Part shown: in pieces, positions 1 to 7,677 of the stretch
Layout of the letters: the number at the start of each line of letters is the position of its first letter
Numbering within the stretch: the stretch's first letter is position 1
Source: Vreelandella songnenensis
Lineage (GTDB): Bacteria > Pseudomonadota > Gammaproteobacteria > Pseudomonadales > Halomonadaceae
Direction of reading: 5' to 3'
DNA length: 64,000 nucleotides
Assembly: GCF_003002925.1 (NCBI RefSeq)
Contig: NZ_PVTK01000012.1
Coordinates: forward strand, 1 to 64,000
Program-made: the position numbers and the translations under genes
Notes under the pieces: generated by a model
Seen by the model: only the letters and a program-made list of their open reading frames with translations
The model's database searches: none
What the model was told of the DNA's origin: nothing

Positions 1-720
1 AACACCGGTGACACGGCGGTCAGCGTCACCGCCACGGTCACCGACCCGGCGGGCAACACCACTACCACGATGGCGGGAGGCGTGATCGATGCCCAAGCGC
101 CGACCGTCTCCGTCACGCTGGAAGCCGCCACCGGCGATATCTACAGCGCCGACGAGATCCGCGACGGCGTGAACGCCACGGTCACCCTGGGTGAAGGTAC
201 CCAGGTGGGTGACAATCTGGTAGTGATCGATGGCAAGGGGAATGAGCTATTCCGAGGTGGTGTCACACAGAGCATGCTGAATAATGGTCTGGTGGTGACT
301 GTAACCGACCTGAATGCAACGGATACAGCAGTTAGTGTCAGAGCTAAGGTTACTGATCCTGCGGGCAATACCACCACTGCAATTACTAATGGTGGGGTCG
401 ATGCGATTGCGCCAACAGTGTCGGTCAAGTTGGAAGCAGCCAGTGGTGGTATCTATAGCGCCGACGAAATCCGCGACGGCGTGAAAGCCACCATTACACT
501 GGGTGACGGTACGCGCGTAGGCGATAAGTTGGTCGTTAACGATGGTAAGGGCAATGAGCTGTTTAATGGAACTGTGACCCAAACCATGCTTAAAAGTGGT
601 CAGGTCGTCACGGTGACTGACTTAAATACTGGTGACACAACTGTCAAGGTAACTGCTACGGTCTTTGACCCTGCCGGTAACTCAAATGCAGCTGATGCCA
701 GTGGTGTAATTGATACCTCA
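1..720 (+). repeat. 312-bp tandem repeats coding Ig-like domains
   Basis: There are two complete 104-codon repeats, at 97-408 and 409-720, preceded by the last 32 codons of another repeat at 1-96. A diverged unit starts at 721. Repeat protein sequences are about two-thirds identical, while the DNA is a patchwork of near-identical blocks and stretches with different synonymous codons. This is typical of large adhesin genes, where repeats expand and convert. Confidence 0.9.
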
Positions 721-3051
721 GCTCCCACTGTCGAAGTCATTTTAGGCACTGACGATGCTCAACTGGTAACAGGCAGTGAAACATCGATCCGTATCGATTT
801 CAGTGAAGTAGCTTACGGTTCAAATGGTACGCCGCTAAATGCCAGTCAGGTTGCTGGTCTTCTGCAGCTGCAAGGGCTAAAGCTGTCTGGCGGGCTGGTT
901 CAAAGCGTTAATGATCCAACAATTTGGACAGGCACGGTTGTCACAACCCAAGGTACATATGGTTCAGCTTCTGCGACTATGCCTGCAAGCTATACCGATA
1001 AGGCCGGCAATCTAGGCAGTTCAGGTAAGGACTCCGTGACGGTCGTGGCGATTCCCGTCGTTGATGTAGACGTCAAGATCACTCACGGTTTCGAAACGGT
1101 GATCAAGGGCGGCTTCGCTGACCTGGGCGTAGGTGGCTCGGGCAATGGTTGGATAAACGATCCAAGGCCCCCGGCGGATACGGAAACGGTCAACTTCGAC
1201 TTTGGCCGGAGCAACGCTGGCAAAACCTTCACTCTCAACTGGACCCAGCAGGCAAGAGGCGGCTGGGAAGATGGCACAGGCCGTGGCGGCACGCGCGATA
1301 CCTTCAAGGTATTTGTTAATGGTCAGGAGCGATACGATACCTCCTGGTACGATCCTAATAACAGTACCTGGACGCGTTTTGCTCCTGAAAACAAGTCATT
1401 AACGGTGACTCTGGATAGCCGGGGGCAGGCGGTCGTCGATTTCGAGGTGCGCTCGACTGAAGCCAACGAGGTAGTAGACGTCAGCAACATTCGCGGCGCG
1501 CTAAATGTTGCCAGCACGATTTATGAGGTCGATCTGACGGGCAATATTGCCAGTGGCACCATCGATTATTACCTGGTTCAGGTCCAAGGTGGCGCCTTGC
1601 TGCATAACGGTAACCTGATCCAGAGCGAAAATGGTATTTATCGCGTGGAGCCAAGTCAGCTTGGGCATCTCACCGTACGTCCAGATGCAGGGCTGGAGAC
1701 GTTCGATATCATTGCCAAATCGGTTAGCGATAAAGGTATTGTGAGTAGCCCAGATGCGGTATTGGTCGAGGTCGAATTACCCCCTCCGCCGCCGGAAGTT
1801 AGCATTGATAGTGTTGCCATGGGAATGGAGTCTGGCGTCAACGTATTAGCGAAAGTGTGGGGGAGCTTATCAGATAACGCTTTCGGGACCGCAGCAACGG
1901 CGGTCAATACTTCCAACTCAGGGCAACTGTTTGCAGGGTCGAGTCTGGCAACTAGCGGTACGCGTAACCTGACGGTTCAGTCCCAGGAGGGCAGTAACGA
2001 GACTGCCTATTTCCAAGTAGGGGATACGTATACGCTCAGTTGGGAAGTGTATGCGGGTAAGCAGAATATCGGCAGCTTCCTTTTCCCGAGATATGTAGAA
2101 GTCTGGAACCCTGTCAGCATGACGGGTACCGTGACACGTTCCGATAAGTCCGGCGTGGACAGCTTTGCCACCGATATCGTTGTCTTCTCGGGAACGATTA
2201 ATGGTACGGCGCAGACACTGCTGATTGACAGCAAAGGTGTAAGAGGCAACGTCAACTACTTGACGAACGACCAGTTTGCAGAAAGTACGGTCGGGTTCAG
2301 GGAAATGAAGATCTCGGGATCGGCGGCGCCCGGTGCCGAAGTGAAAATTACCGACGCTAGTGGAAAGCTGATCGAGACGGTAAAAACCGATACTCATGGC
2401 GAATGGATGACATCGCTCAAACGTATCGAAGGCTCGACCGGAGACATCAAGGCAACCGCTACCGATGCTGAGGGCAACGTCACAACGGACGTCAAACACT
2501 ATAAGCTTGGCAGTTCCGGAGTTGATACGCTTCACGGAACGGAAGTTAACGATATCCTTTACGGCGGTGCAGGCAACGATACCCTCATTGGTGGGGATGG
2601 CAATGATGTGCTCATCGGTGGCAAGGGTAACGATACGCTATATGGTGGTGCGGGCAACGATACGCTGATCGGTGGTTCAGGCAACGACACCCTCTACGGC
2701 GGTGCTGGTGCCGATACCTTCAAGTGGGAATTCGGTGACCAGGGCGCAGTAGGTAAACCTGCCAACGATATCGTCAAGGATTTCGGCACGGGCAGCAATA
2801 AGCTTGACTTGGGGGATCTATTGCAAGGCGAGAACGAAGGCAACATCGATAAGTTCATCATGGCCAAGCAAGAGGGTAGTGAGACGGTACTGTACCTCAG
2901 CTCTAAAGGTGAGCTTAACGGTAAGACCAGTAATGCCGATCAAGTGATTCACTTGGAAGGGCAAAGCTTTACTAGCCTAGCCGGACCTGGGGCTACCGAA
3001 AGCGATGTTATCCAGAAAATGCTTCAAAATGGCAAGATTGATATCGATTAA
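1..3051 (+). CDS. RTX/Ig-repeat type I secreted adhesin, C-terminal part (5' truncated by window)
   Basis: This is the last 1016 residues of a giant cell-surface adhesin; the open frame runs through base 1, so the N-terminus and most repeats lie upstream of the window. It opens with 104-residue bacterial Ig-like repeats (each beginning APTVSV and ending in a DPAGN loop). A unique region with Trp/Gly-rich stretches follows at about residues 355-510, possibly a ligand-binding module. Six GGxGxD calcium-binding nonapeptides lie at about residues 846-907, then a C-terminal type I secretion target domain of the VCA0849 class ending KIDID. This architecture is that of LapA/BapA-type biofilm adhesins secreted by an ABC exporter (LapBCE-type, not in the window). 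lapG and lapD lie just downstream on the other strand, which supports a Lap-type adhesin whose N-terminal retention module is cut by LapG. The specific ligand is unknown. Confidence 0.9.
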   Translation, partial: NTGDTAVSVTATVTDPAGNTTTTMAGGVIDAQAPTVSVTLEAATGDIYSADEIRDGVNATVTLGEGTQVGDNLVVIDGKGNELFRGGVTQSMLNNGLVVTVTDLNATDTAVSVRAKVTDPAGNTTTAITNGGVDAIAPTVSVKLEAASGGIYSADEIRDGVKATITLGDGTRVGDKLVVNDGKGNELFNGTVTQTMLKSGQVVTVTDLNTGDTTVKVTATVFDPAGNSNAADASGVIDTSAPTVEVILGTDDAQLVTGSETSIRIDFSEVAYGSNGTPLNASQVAGLLQLQGLKLSGGLVQSVNDPTIWTGTVVTTQGTYGSASATMPASYTDKAGNLGSSGKDSVTVVAIPVVDVDVKITHGFETVIKGGFADLGVGGSGNGWINDPRPPADTETVNFDFGRSNAGKTFTLNWTQQARGGWEDGTGRGGTRDTFKVFVNGQERYDTSWYDPNNSTWTRFAPENKSLTVTLDSRGQAVVDFEVRSTEANEVVDVSNIRGALNVASTIYEVDLTGNIASGTIDYYLVQVQGGALLHNGNLIQSENGIYRVEPSQLGHLTVRPDAGLETFDIIAKSVSDKGIVSSPDAVLVEVELPPPPPEVSIDSVAMGMESGVNVLAKVWGSLSDNAFGTAATAVNTSNSGQLFAGSSLATSGTRNLTVQSQEGSNETAYFQVGDTYTLSWEVYAGKQNIGSFLFPRYVEVWNPVSMTGTVTRSDKSGVDSFATDIVVFSGTINGTAQTLLIDSKGVRGNVNYLTNDQFAESTVGFREMKISGSAAPGAEVKITDASGKLIETVKTDTHGEWMTSLKRIEGSTGDIKATATDAEGNVTTDVKHYKLGSSGVDTLHGTEVNDILYGGAGNDTLIGGDGNDVLIGGKGNDTLYGGAGNDTLIGGSGNDTLYGGAGADTFKWEFGDQGAVGKPANDIVKDFGTGSNKLDLGDLLQGENEGNIDKFIMAKQEGSETVLYLSSKGELNGKTSNADQVIHLEGQSFTSLAGPGATESDVIQKMLQNGKIDID
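2536..2721 (+). repeat. RTX nonapeptide repeat block
   Basis: Six consecutive 9-codon repeats of the form GGxGNDxLx, ending GGAGADTF, bind calcium in a parallel beta roll after secretion. They mark the protein as a type I secretion substrate. Confidence 0.93.
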
Positions 3052-3056
3052 TCGAT

Positions 3057-3085
3057 AACAGGCCGCCCTTCGGGGCGGCCTGTTC
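3057..3085 (+). terminator. Rho-independent terminator after the adhesin gene
   Basis: A GC-rich inverted repeat (arms aacaggccgcc and ggcggcctgtt, tetraloop-like cttcg centre) begins 5 bases after the stop codon. The following T-run is weak (tgttccatt). Confidence 0.75.
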
Positions 3086-3135
3086 CATTCAGCTTAATCT
3101 ATCTTTTATCGCTTTTACCTACAGAGGAAGCGGTC

Positions 3136-3456
3136 ATGTTTTACATCAAACGCAATGCTCAGGGCGAAATCGTAACGCTCAGCAAAGAGCCAACGCACGA
3201 GGGTAGCGAATCCCTTGCATCCGACTCGCCAGAAGTATTGGCATTTCTGGCAGGCCAGTCTGGATCATCTGCCAACTTTCTAGCCTCTGACCTAGCTTTC
3301 GTACGCGTCGTGGAAGATATTCTGGCCGTACTGCTGGAGAAGGGAATCATCTCCTTTACGGATCTGCCTATCCCTGCACAGCAGAAGGTGATGGAGCGCC
3401 AATCGTTGCGGGCTAAAAACGATGTGGGTTTGTTGAGCGACGACGATACGATCTAG
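3136..3456 (+). CDS. Small conserved protein of unknown function (106 aa)
   Basis: A soluble 106-residue protein beginning MFYIKRNAQG, with an acidic C-terminus and no signal peptide or membrane segment. A good ribosome site (agaggaag) precedes the ATG at a usual distance. I recognise it as a small family common in Pseudomonas and Halomonas, sometimes carrying the misleading database name 'tryptophan synthase subunit beta like'; nothing here resembles that PLP enzyme. It lies alone between the adhesin terminator and the convergent lapD gene. Function is unknown; an association with the Lap system is only suggested by position. Confidence 0.8.
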   Translation: MFYIKRNAQGEIVTLSKEPTHEGSESLASDSPEVLAFLAGQSGSSANFLASDLAFVRVVEDILAVLLEKGIISFTDLPIPAQQKVMERQSLRAKNDVGLLSDDDTI

Positions 3457-3490
3457 CGCATCGTCGCCTGAGCCTGATTACTTTAAAAGA

Positions 3491-5389
3491 TCAAAGGCGA
3501 ACGCCTGGGCCGGTAACCCCGTCCATACCGCTCAGGAATGCATACATTAACTCCTGTGGCTCTGTCACACCTTCTGCAATGACCTGAATGCCCAGCGAAT
3601 GACACAGCGTCGCCATTCCCCGCACGATGGTCTGCTGTTCATTGGAGGTGTCCAGCCCACGAATCAAGCTGCTGTCTATCTTAAGGTAGGAAAGCCCTAC
3701 ATCATGCAAGTCGGCGAGTTTGGTAAAATCTGCCCCCACGTGCTCGATACCGAATTGGCAGCCCAGTGGGCGTAGTGTATTGCATAGCCCGCGCAGGTTG
3801 GCCAATGCCTGCGTGCTTAACGTTGCCGGTACTTCAAAGCAGAGCTTGGCGGCTCGCGAAGGTGCTGCTTCAAGCAGAGCACGCAATTCGGTAACAAATT
3901 GGGCGTTGGAAATGGAGGCCACTGACAGATTGATACCCAGACGGTGCTCGGGAGCTGTTTCCAGCTGGCGAAGCGCCGCTTTGACAACGGCCAGATCAAG
4001 CACCGGTTCTAAAGCAAAGCGCGTTACCCAGGGAATGAACACGCCTGCCGCCTGCCACTGCTGATCCAGCTCCAGCCGGGCCGGGCATTCGTGGTGCAGT
4101 ACCTGGTTCTGGGCATCCACCACCGGGAAGTAGGCGAGCTGCGGCCCCTTGGCGATGGCATTATCCAGCGCGGCGCGCCAGTCGGCATGGGTAGTAAACA
4201 GAGAGTGGCGCTGATGTTGGCGAATCACGATGCGCGAGTAGGCGCTATCGCTTTCTGCCTCCGCCAGGGCATCATCAAGCGTGGCCAGCAGGGCGCCGCG
4301 TTTGTCGCCGGCCGAATAGGGTGCTATTGCGGCAGGAAGGTGAACCTCTTCTGACTGAGCGGCGGTGTGCGCCAAAGCCTGCTGAAGGCTAGCTTTCTGG
4401 GCTTCAAGATCATCAGCCAGAGGAAGCAGCAGGGCAAAATCACTACCGTTAAGACGCCCTACTAAGGGTGCTTCGCTACGGGTATCTAGTTTGGTCAGTT
4501 GGATAACCAGCGAGTGCAGAAGAAGGTCGGTGGCCTGATGGCCCGAGCGTTCGTTGAGCTTTTCCAGCTCCTGCACGCGAACCATCACGATCAGCCCGTT
4601 GCCCCGAGCGTCATCATTTTCAAGCAGAGCATCGAAACGCGCCATGAAAACATCGCGGTTCAGCGCACCCGTTACTCGGTCATGCTGCAGTCGGCGGCGA
4701 AGCTCATCGAGCTTCTGGCTTTCGCTGCTCAGCATCTGGCGCACGTTGGCCGAGAGCAGGTTCATGGCCTGCGCCAGCTGGCGAAGCTCCAGGGTGCGGG
4801 GCTCGCTAATGGTGGTAAAGCGCTGGGCGCTGATATCCTGGGCCTGCGCGACCACGCGCATCAGCGGCCGTTTGATACCGCGTACCACCAGCATGGCAAG
4901 GCCCAGGCTGATGATGCCTGCCAGAATGAACCAGCCGGCCAGTTCCAGCGTGCTACGCCATAAAGCGCCGTAAGCGAAGCTATGCTGGCTTTCCAGTTCC
5001 AGCGTACCAAACTGCCGCCAGCCATCCTGAACGGTGGCAACACCCATGGGTACATCAAATGCAATGAGTTGGCGGAACCAGCGCGGAACATCGCCCTGGT
5101 ATTCGTTAGCGACGCGCTCGATCAGGACATCGCCCTGCGTATCGCGCAAGGTAATCTGGCGGTAGTAGCCGGTATCGAACTGAGCCGAGATCAAAAGCTC
5201 CAGAATCACCTCGTCCTTATCGAGTTGGCTCATGGAGAGCGCCAGGGCAGTGGCATTGTCCTCATTCTTGATGCGCACCTCCTGCTCGATATAGTCGCGG
5301 CTGGAAGTAATGCTGATCGCCAGGCTGCCAATAAATGACAGTAGCAGCAGCGCGATAATGGCAAGCCAGAGCTGTTTAATCAGCGACAT
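3491..5389 (-). CDS. lapD: LapD-like inner membrane c-di-GMP receptor (degenerate GGDEF-EAL)
   Basis: A 632-residue protein with a transmembrane segment (about 4-27), a periplasmic LapD/MoxY-type domain (28-148), a second transmembrane segment (150-169), HAMP (about 170-222), GGDEF-like (about 235-390) and EAL-like (about 400-632) domains. Both catalytic signatures are lost: the GGDEF site reads RLNGSDF (312-318) and the EAL site HHECPARL (432-439). This is expected of a c-di-GMP sensor rather than an enzyme. By analogy with Pseudomonas LapD, the c-di-GMP-bound form sequesters the protease LapG in the periplasm and keeps the adhesin on the surface. It lies 14 bases downstream of lapG on the same strand, forming a two-gene operon convergent with the adhesin region. 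Confidence 0.9.
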   Translation of the reverse strand: MSLIKQLWLAIIALLLLSFIGSLAISITSSRDYIEQEVRIKNEDNATALALSMSQLDKDEVILELLISAQFDTGYYRQITLRDTQGDVLIERVANEYQGDVPRWFRQLIAFDVPMGVATVQDGWRQFGTLELESQHSFAYGALWRSTLELAGWFILAGIISLGLAMLVVRGIKRPLMRVVAQAQDISAQRFTTISEPRTLELRQLAQAMNLLSANVRQMLSSESQKLDELRRRLQHDRVTGALNRDVFMARFDALLENDDARGNGLIVMVRVQELEKLNERSGHQATDLLLHSLVIQLTKLDTRSEAPLVGRLNGSDFALLLPLADDLEAQKASLQQALAHTAAQSEEVHLPAAIAPYSAGDKRGALLATLDDALAEAESDSAYSRIVIRQHQRHSLFTTHADWRAALDNAIAKGPQLAYFPVVDAQNQVLHHECPARLELDQQWQAAGVFIPWVTRFALEPVLDLAVVKAALRQLETAPEHRLGINLSVASISNAQFVTELRALLEAAPSRAAKLCFEVPATLSTQALANLRGLCNTLRPLGCQFGIEHVGADFTKLADLHDVGLSYLKIDSSLIRGLDTSNEQQTIVRGMATLCHSLGIQVIAEGVTEPQELMYAFLSGMDGVTGPGVRL

Positions 5390-5403
5390 TACGCCTATTC
5401 CTC

Positions 5404-6108
5404 TTAGATAAAACCTTGCGTTTTCATTCGGTCGATTACGTTGCGCCAGCGTGACAGGCGCGCCAGCGGGTCAGCGCGTGACTCCGCTGAACCGCCTGCC
5501 CACAGCCCATCACTATTAAAGCTGAATAACGGGTCGAGATCGGTACGCTGTGAAGCAGGTGTAATGGAGGGCACGATGTTGTCAAGTACCAACGGCTCAG
5601 CACTCGGCGAAGCGTAGTAGCCCAACACCATATGCGCCTGGGTAATTTGGCTGCGCCCAATGCGGGCCCGAACGTAAATCATGCGCAGCCGTTCACCGGG
5701 AACACTCAACTGCTTGAGCGTGATGTACTTGGCAATGGAGTAATCTTCGCAGTCTCCACGGCCATTGCCCATTGCTTCAAGGGGGGTGGCCCAGTAGTCC
5801 TCTTGTCCCCACACGACTATGTCGTCGACCCAGCGGATGCGGCGGTTAAAGAAGTCGTTGACCTCGCGCAGCTGCATCTGAACGTCCTGGCCACGTAAAC
5901 GCTCCAGCATGGCAAACCACTCTTCGAGCACGGCAAGGCCTGCCTGCCCGTAGGCCTGCTGCATGCTTTGGCGCAAGCGCTGTGGGTCAAATGCTGCCGC
6001 AGAGGGTGAGTGAATGCCAAGCCCAGCGCCCAGAAATAGCGCGCCCGCCGTGGCTAGAAACTGCCGGCGGGAAAGCTTGAAAGGGGAGGAGGTGAAAGAC
6101 GCGGGCAT
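5404..6108 (-). CDS. lapG: LapG-like periplasmic transglutaminase-like cysteine protease
   Basis: A 234-residue bacterial transglutaminase-like cysteine proteinase. The N-terminus has an SRRQFLAT motif and a hydrophobic stretch ending near SAAA (about 37-39), so it is exported, possibly via Tat. The triad is readable as Cys120 (GRGDCEDY), His159 (QAHMVLGY) and Asp176 (VLDNI). Acidic residues flanking the Cys (Asp119, Glu121) match the calcium site known in LapG proteins. LapG cuts the N-terminal retention module of LapA-type adhesins when LapD releases it at low c-di-GMP. Its operon partner lapD follows, and a likely substrate is the adhesin ending at 3051, whose cleavage region lies outside the window. 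Confidence 0.92.
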   Translation of the reverse strand: MPASFTSSPFKLSRRQFLATAGALFLGAGLGIHSPSAAAFDPQRLRQSMQQAYGQAGLAVLEEWFAMLERLRGQDVQMQLREVNDFFNRRIRWVDDIVVWGQEDYWATPLEAMGNGRGDCEDYSIAKYITLKQLSVPGERLRMIYVRARIGRSQITQAHMVLGYYASPSAEPLVLDNIVPSITPASQRTDLDPLFSFNSDGLWAGGSAESRADPLARLSRWRNVIDRMKTQGFI

Positions 6109-6188
6109 TAGTCGCCATCATCACAATAGAGTGTGCTAAGACTACAAGCTGCCGCGCAGAAGTTCTATATGGGCTTAAGGATAAATCT

Positions 6189-6860
6189 TTACTTAGTAGA
6201 TGCCTGGTATGTGCTACTCAATAGCGGCTCCAGCTCAGGCCAGACATTGTCCAGGATAATTGGCTGCGCCTCAGCGGTAGGGTGGATCCTGTCGCTTTGC
6301 ATTAGCTGTTCGTTGAGCGCAATATCTTCCAGCAGGAAGGGCAAGAGCGCAACGTCGTACTCTTCGGCCAGCGAGTGGTAAACGCTGGTAAATGCATCGC
6401 GATACGCTTGGCCATAGTTGGGAGGAATATCGATTCCCAGCAGGAGCACCCTGGCATCAATCGCTTGGCTCTGCTCGATCATATCGGCCAGATTTGCGCG
6501 CATCTGATTGGGGGCAAGCCCGCGCAGACCATCGTTACCACCAAGCTCCAATAGCACGATATCGGGCTGCTGCTTTTGCAGAATATCGCCAAAGCGTTGC
6601 AAGCCACCGGAAGTGGTTTCTCCGCTGATGCTCGCATTCACAACCTTGGCCTGGCCATCCAGCCGCGCTTCCAGAAGGCTTACCCAGCCTTGATCCTGTT
6701 CGATGCCATAAGCGGCGCTCAGGCTGTCGCCCATCACCAGCAGCGTAGGCGTCTCGCTTGCGTTGATAGTGGATGCGTTAAACGTGACTATCAGAACGAC
6801 CAGATAGCCGGTTACCATTCGGTTAAGTTTATGCCATGCCACAGGGATGCTTCGCTTCAT
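6189..6860 (-). CDS. tesA: TesA-type GDSL esterase / acyl-CoA thioesterase I / lysophospholipase L1
   Basis: A 223-residue SGNH hydrolase secreted to the periplasm. The N-terminal 34 residues form a signal peptide (basic start, hydrophobic core, cleavage near INA-SET). Block I MGDSLSAAYG carries the nucleophile Ser46; the GGND block and the C-terminal DRIHPTAEAQ block (Asp/His) complete the active site. The family hydrolyses acyl-CoA, aryl esters and lysophospholipids. It is divergent from ybbA, a gene order conserved from E. coli to Pseudomonas. The start codon overlaps the likely ybbA start; an internal Met15 is possible but would remove the positively charged n-region. Confidence 0.92.
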   Translation of the reverse strand: MKRSIPVAWHKLNRMVTGYLVVLIVTFNASTINASETPTLLVMGDSLSAAYGIEQDQGWVSLLEARLDGQAKVVNASISGETTSGGLQRFGDILQKQQPDIVLLELGGNDGLRGLAPNQMRANLADMIEQSQAIDARVLLLGIDIPPNYGQAYRDAFTSVYHSLAEEYDVALLPFLLEDIALNEQLMQSDRIHPTAEAQPIILDNVWPELEPLLSSTYQASTK

Positions 6861-7677
6861 GCCTCACTCCTCAGATAAAGCTGCACAGTCTTCTGCCGCC
6901 GGTACGTCACCACAAGCAGCGAATCAGCCTGCTACCGACACTGCGACAAACGGCAAGGTTCCCCAATCACCGGCGAGCCGGCCCGTGCTGCAAGCCGAAA
7001 GGCTGACCAAGACGGTCGTCAGCGGCGAGCGTACGTTAACCATTCTACACGAGCTTTCGCTGAGCGTAGCCGCCGGGGAGAGCGTGGCCATTCTGGGCAA
7101 GAGCGGCGCAGGTAAATCCACGCTCCTGGGCCTGCTGGCGGGGCTGGATACGCCAAGCGATGGCGAACTGACGCTGTTTGGTCAGCCCTTGAGCCGGCTG
7201 GATGAAGATGGCCGTGCAGGATTGAGAGCCGGGCGTGTGGGGTTCGTATTCCAGAACTTTCAACTGCTGCCTTCCCTGAGTGCGCTGGAAAATGTGCTGC
7301 TGCCCATGGAGCTCTCTCCCCGCGCCGGCGAAGAGCAGGCGGCAAAGAGCTGGCTTGCGAAAGTAGGCCTTGAAGAGCGGATCGAGCATCTGCCCAAACA
7401 GCTCTCCGGCGGTGAACAGCAGCGCGTGGCCATTGCTCGCGCCTTTGTTACCGACCCCGAGCTGGTGTTCGCCGATGAGCCCACCGGCAATCTGGACCCG
7501 GATACCGGGGCCCAGATCATCGATCTACTGTTTACCCTGAACCAGGAAGCCGGAACTACGCTGATTCTGGTCACCCATGATCATGCCCTGGCGCGGCGCT
7601 GCGACCGCTGCCTGCAACTGGCTCAGGGCCGTCTGCTGCCCTTCGTGCCGGATGCCAGCGAAGGAGGGGGGCAATGA
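6859..7677 (+). CDS. ybbA: YbbA-like ABC transporter ATP-binding protein
   Basis: An ATPase of the LolD/MacB-like ABC family, with Walker [10 protein letters not shown], signature LSGGEQQR, Walker [10 protein letters not shown] and switch His in VTHDH. The N-terminus is about 35 residues longer than E. coli YbbA and low in complexity. I place the start at 6859 because an agggatg element sits 9 bases upstream; an in-frame ATG at 6847 is the alternative. It overlaps the permease ybbP by 4 bases (ATGA), so the two are translationally coupled. Known YbbAP transporters are poorly characterised; a link to TesA and to export of hydrophobic molecules is inferred from the conserved neighbourhood. Confidence 0.9.
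   Translation: MPHSSDKAAQSSAAGTSPQAANQPATDTATNGKVPQSPASRPVLQAERLTKTVVSGERTLTILHELSLSVAAGESVAILGKSGAGKSTLLGLLAGLDTPSDGELTLFGQPLSRLDEDGRAGLRAGRVGFVFQNFQLLPSLSALENVLLPMELSPRAGEEQAAKSWLAKVGLEERIEHLPKQLSGGEQQRVAIARAFVTDPELVFADEPTGNLDPDTGAQIIDLLFTLNQEAGTTLILVTHDHALARRCDRCLQLAQGRLLPFVPDASEGGGQ

Noticed and set aside
1..720. CRISPR-like or other short repeat array
   Set aside because: The 312-bp repeats are in frame and encode protein domains.
1..3051. RTX toxin
   Set aside because: No hydrophobic pore-forming domain or acylation context is seen; Ig repeats and the Lap genes indicate an adhesin.
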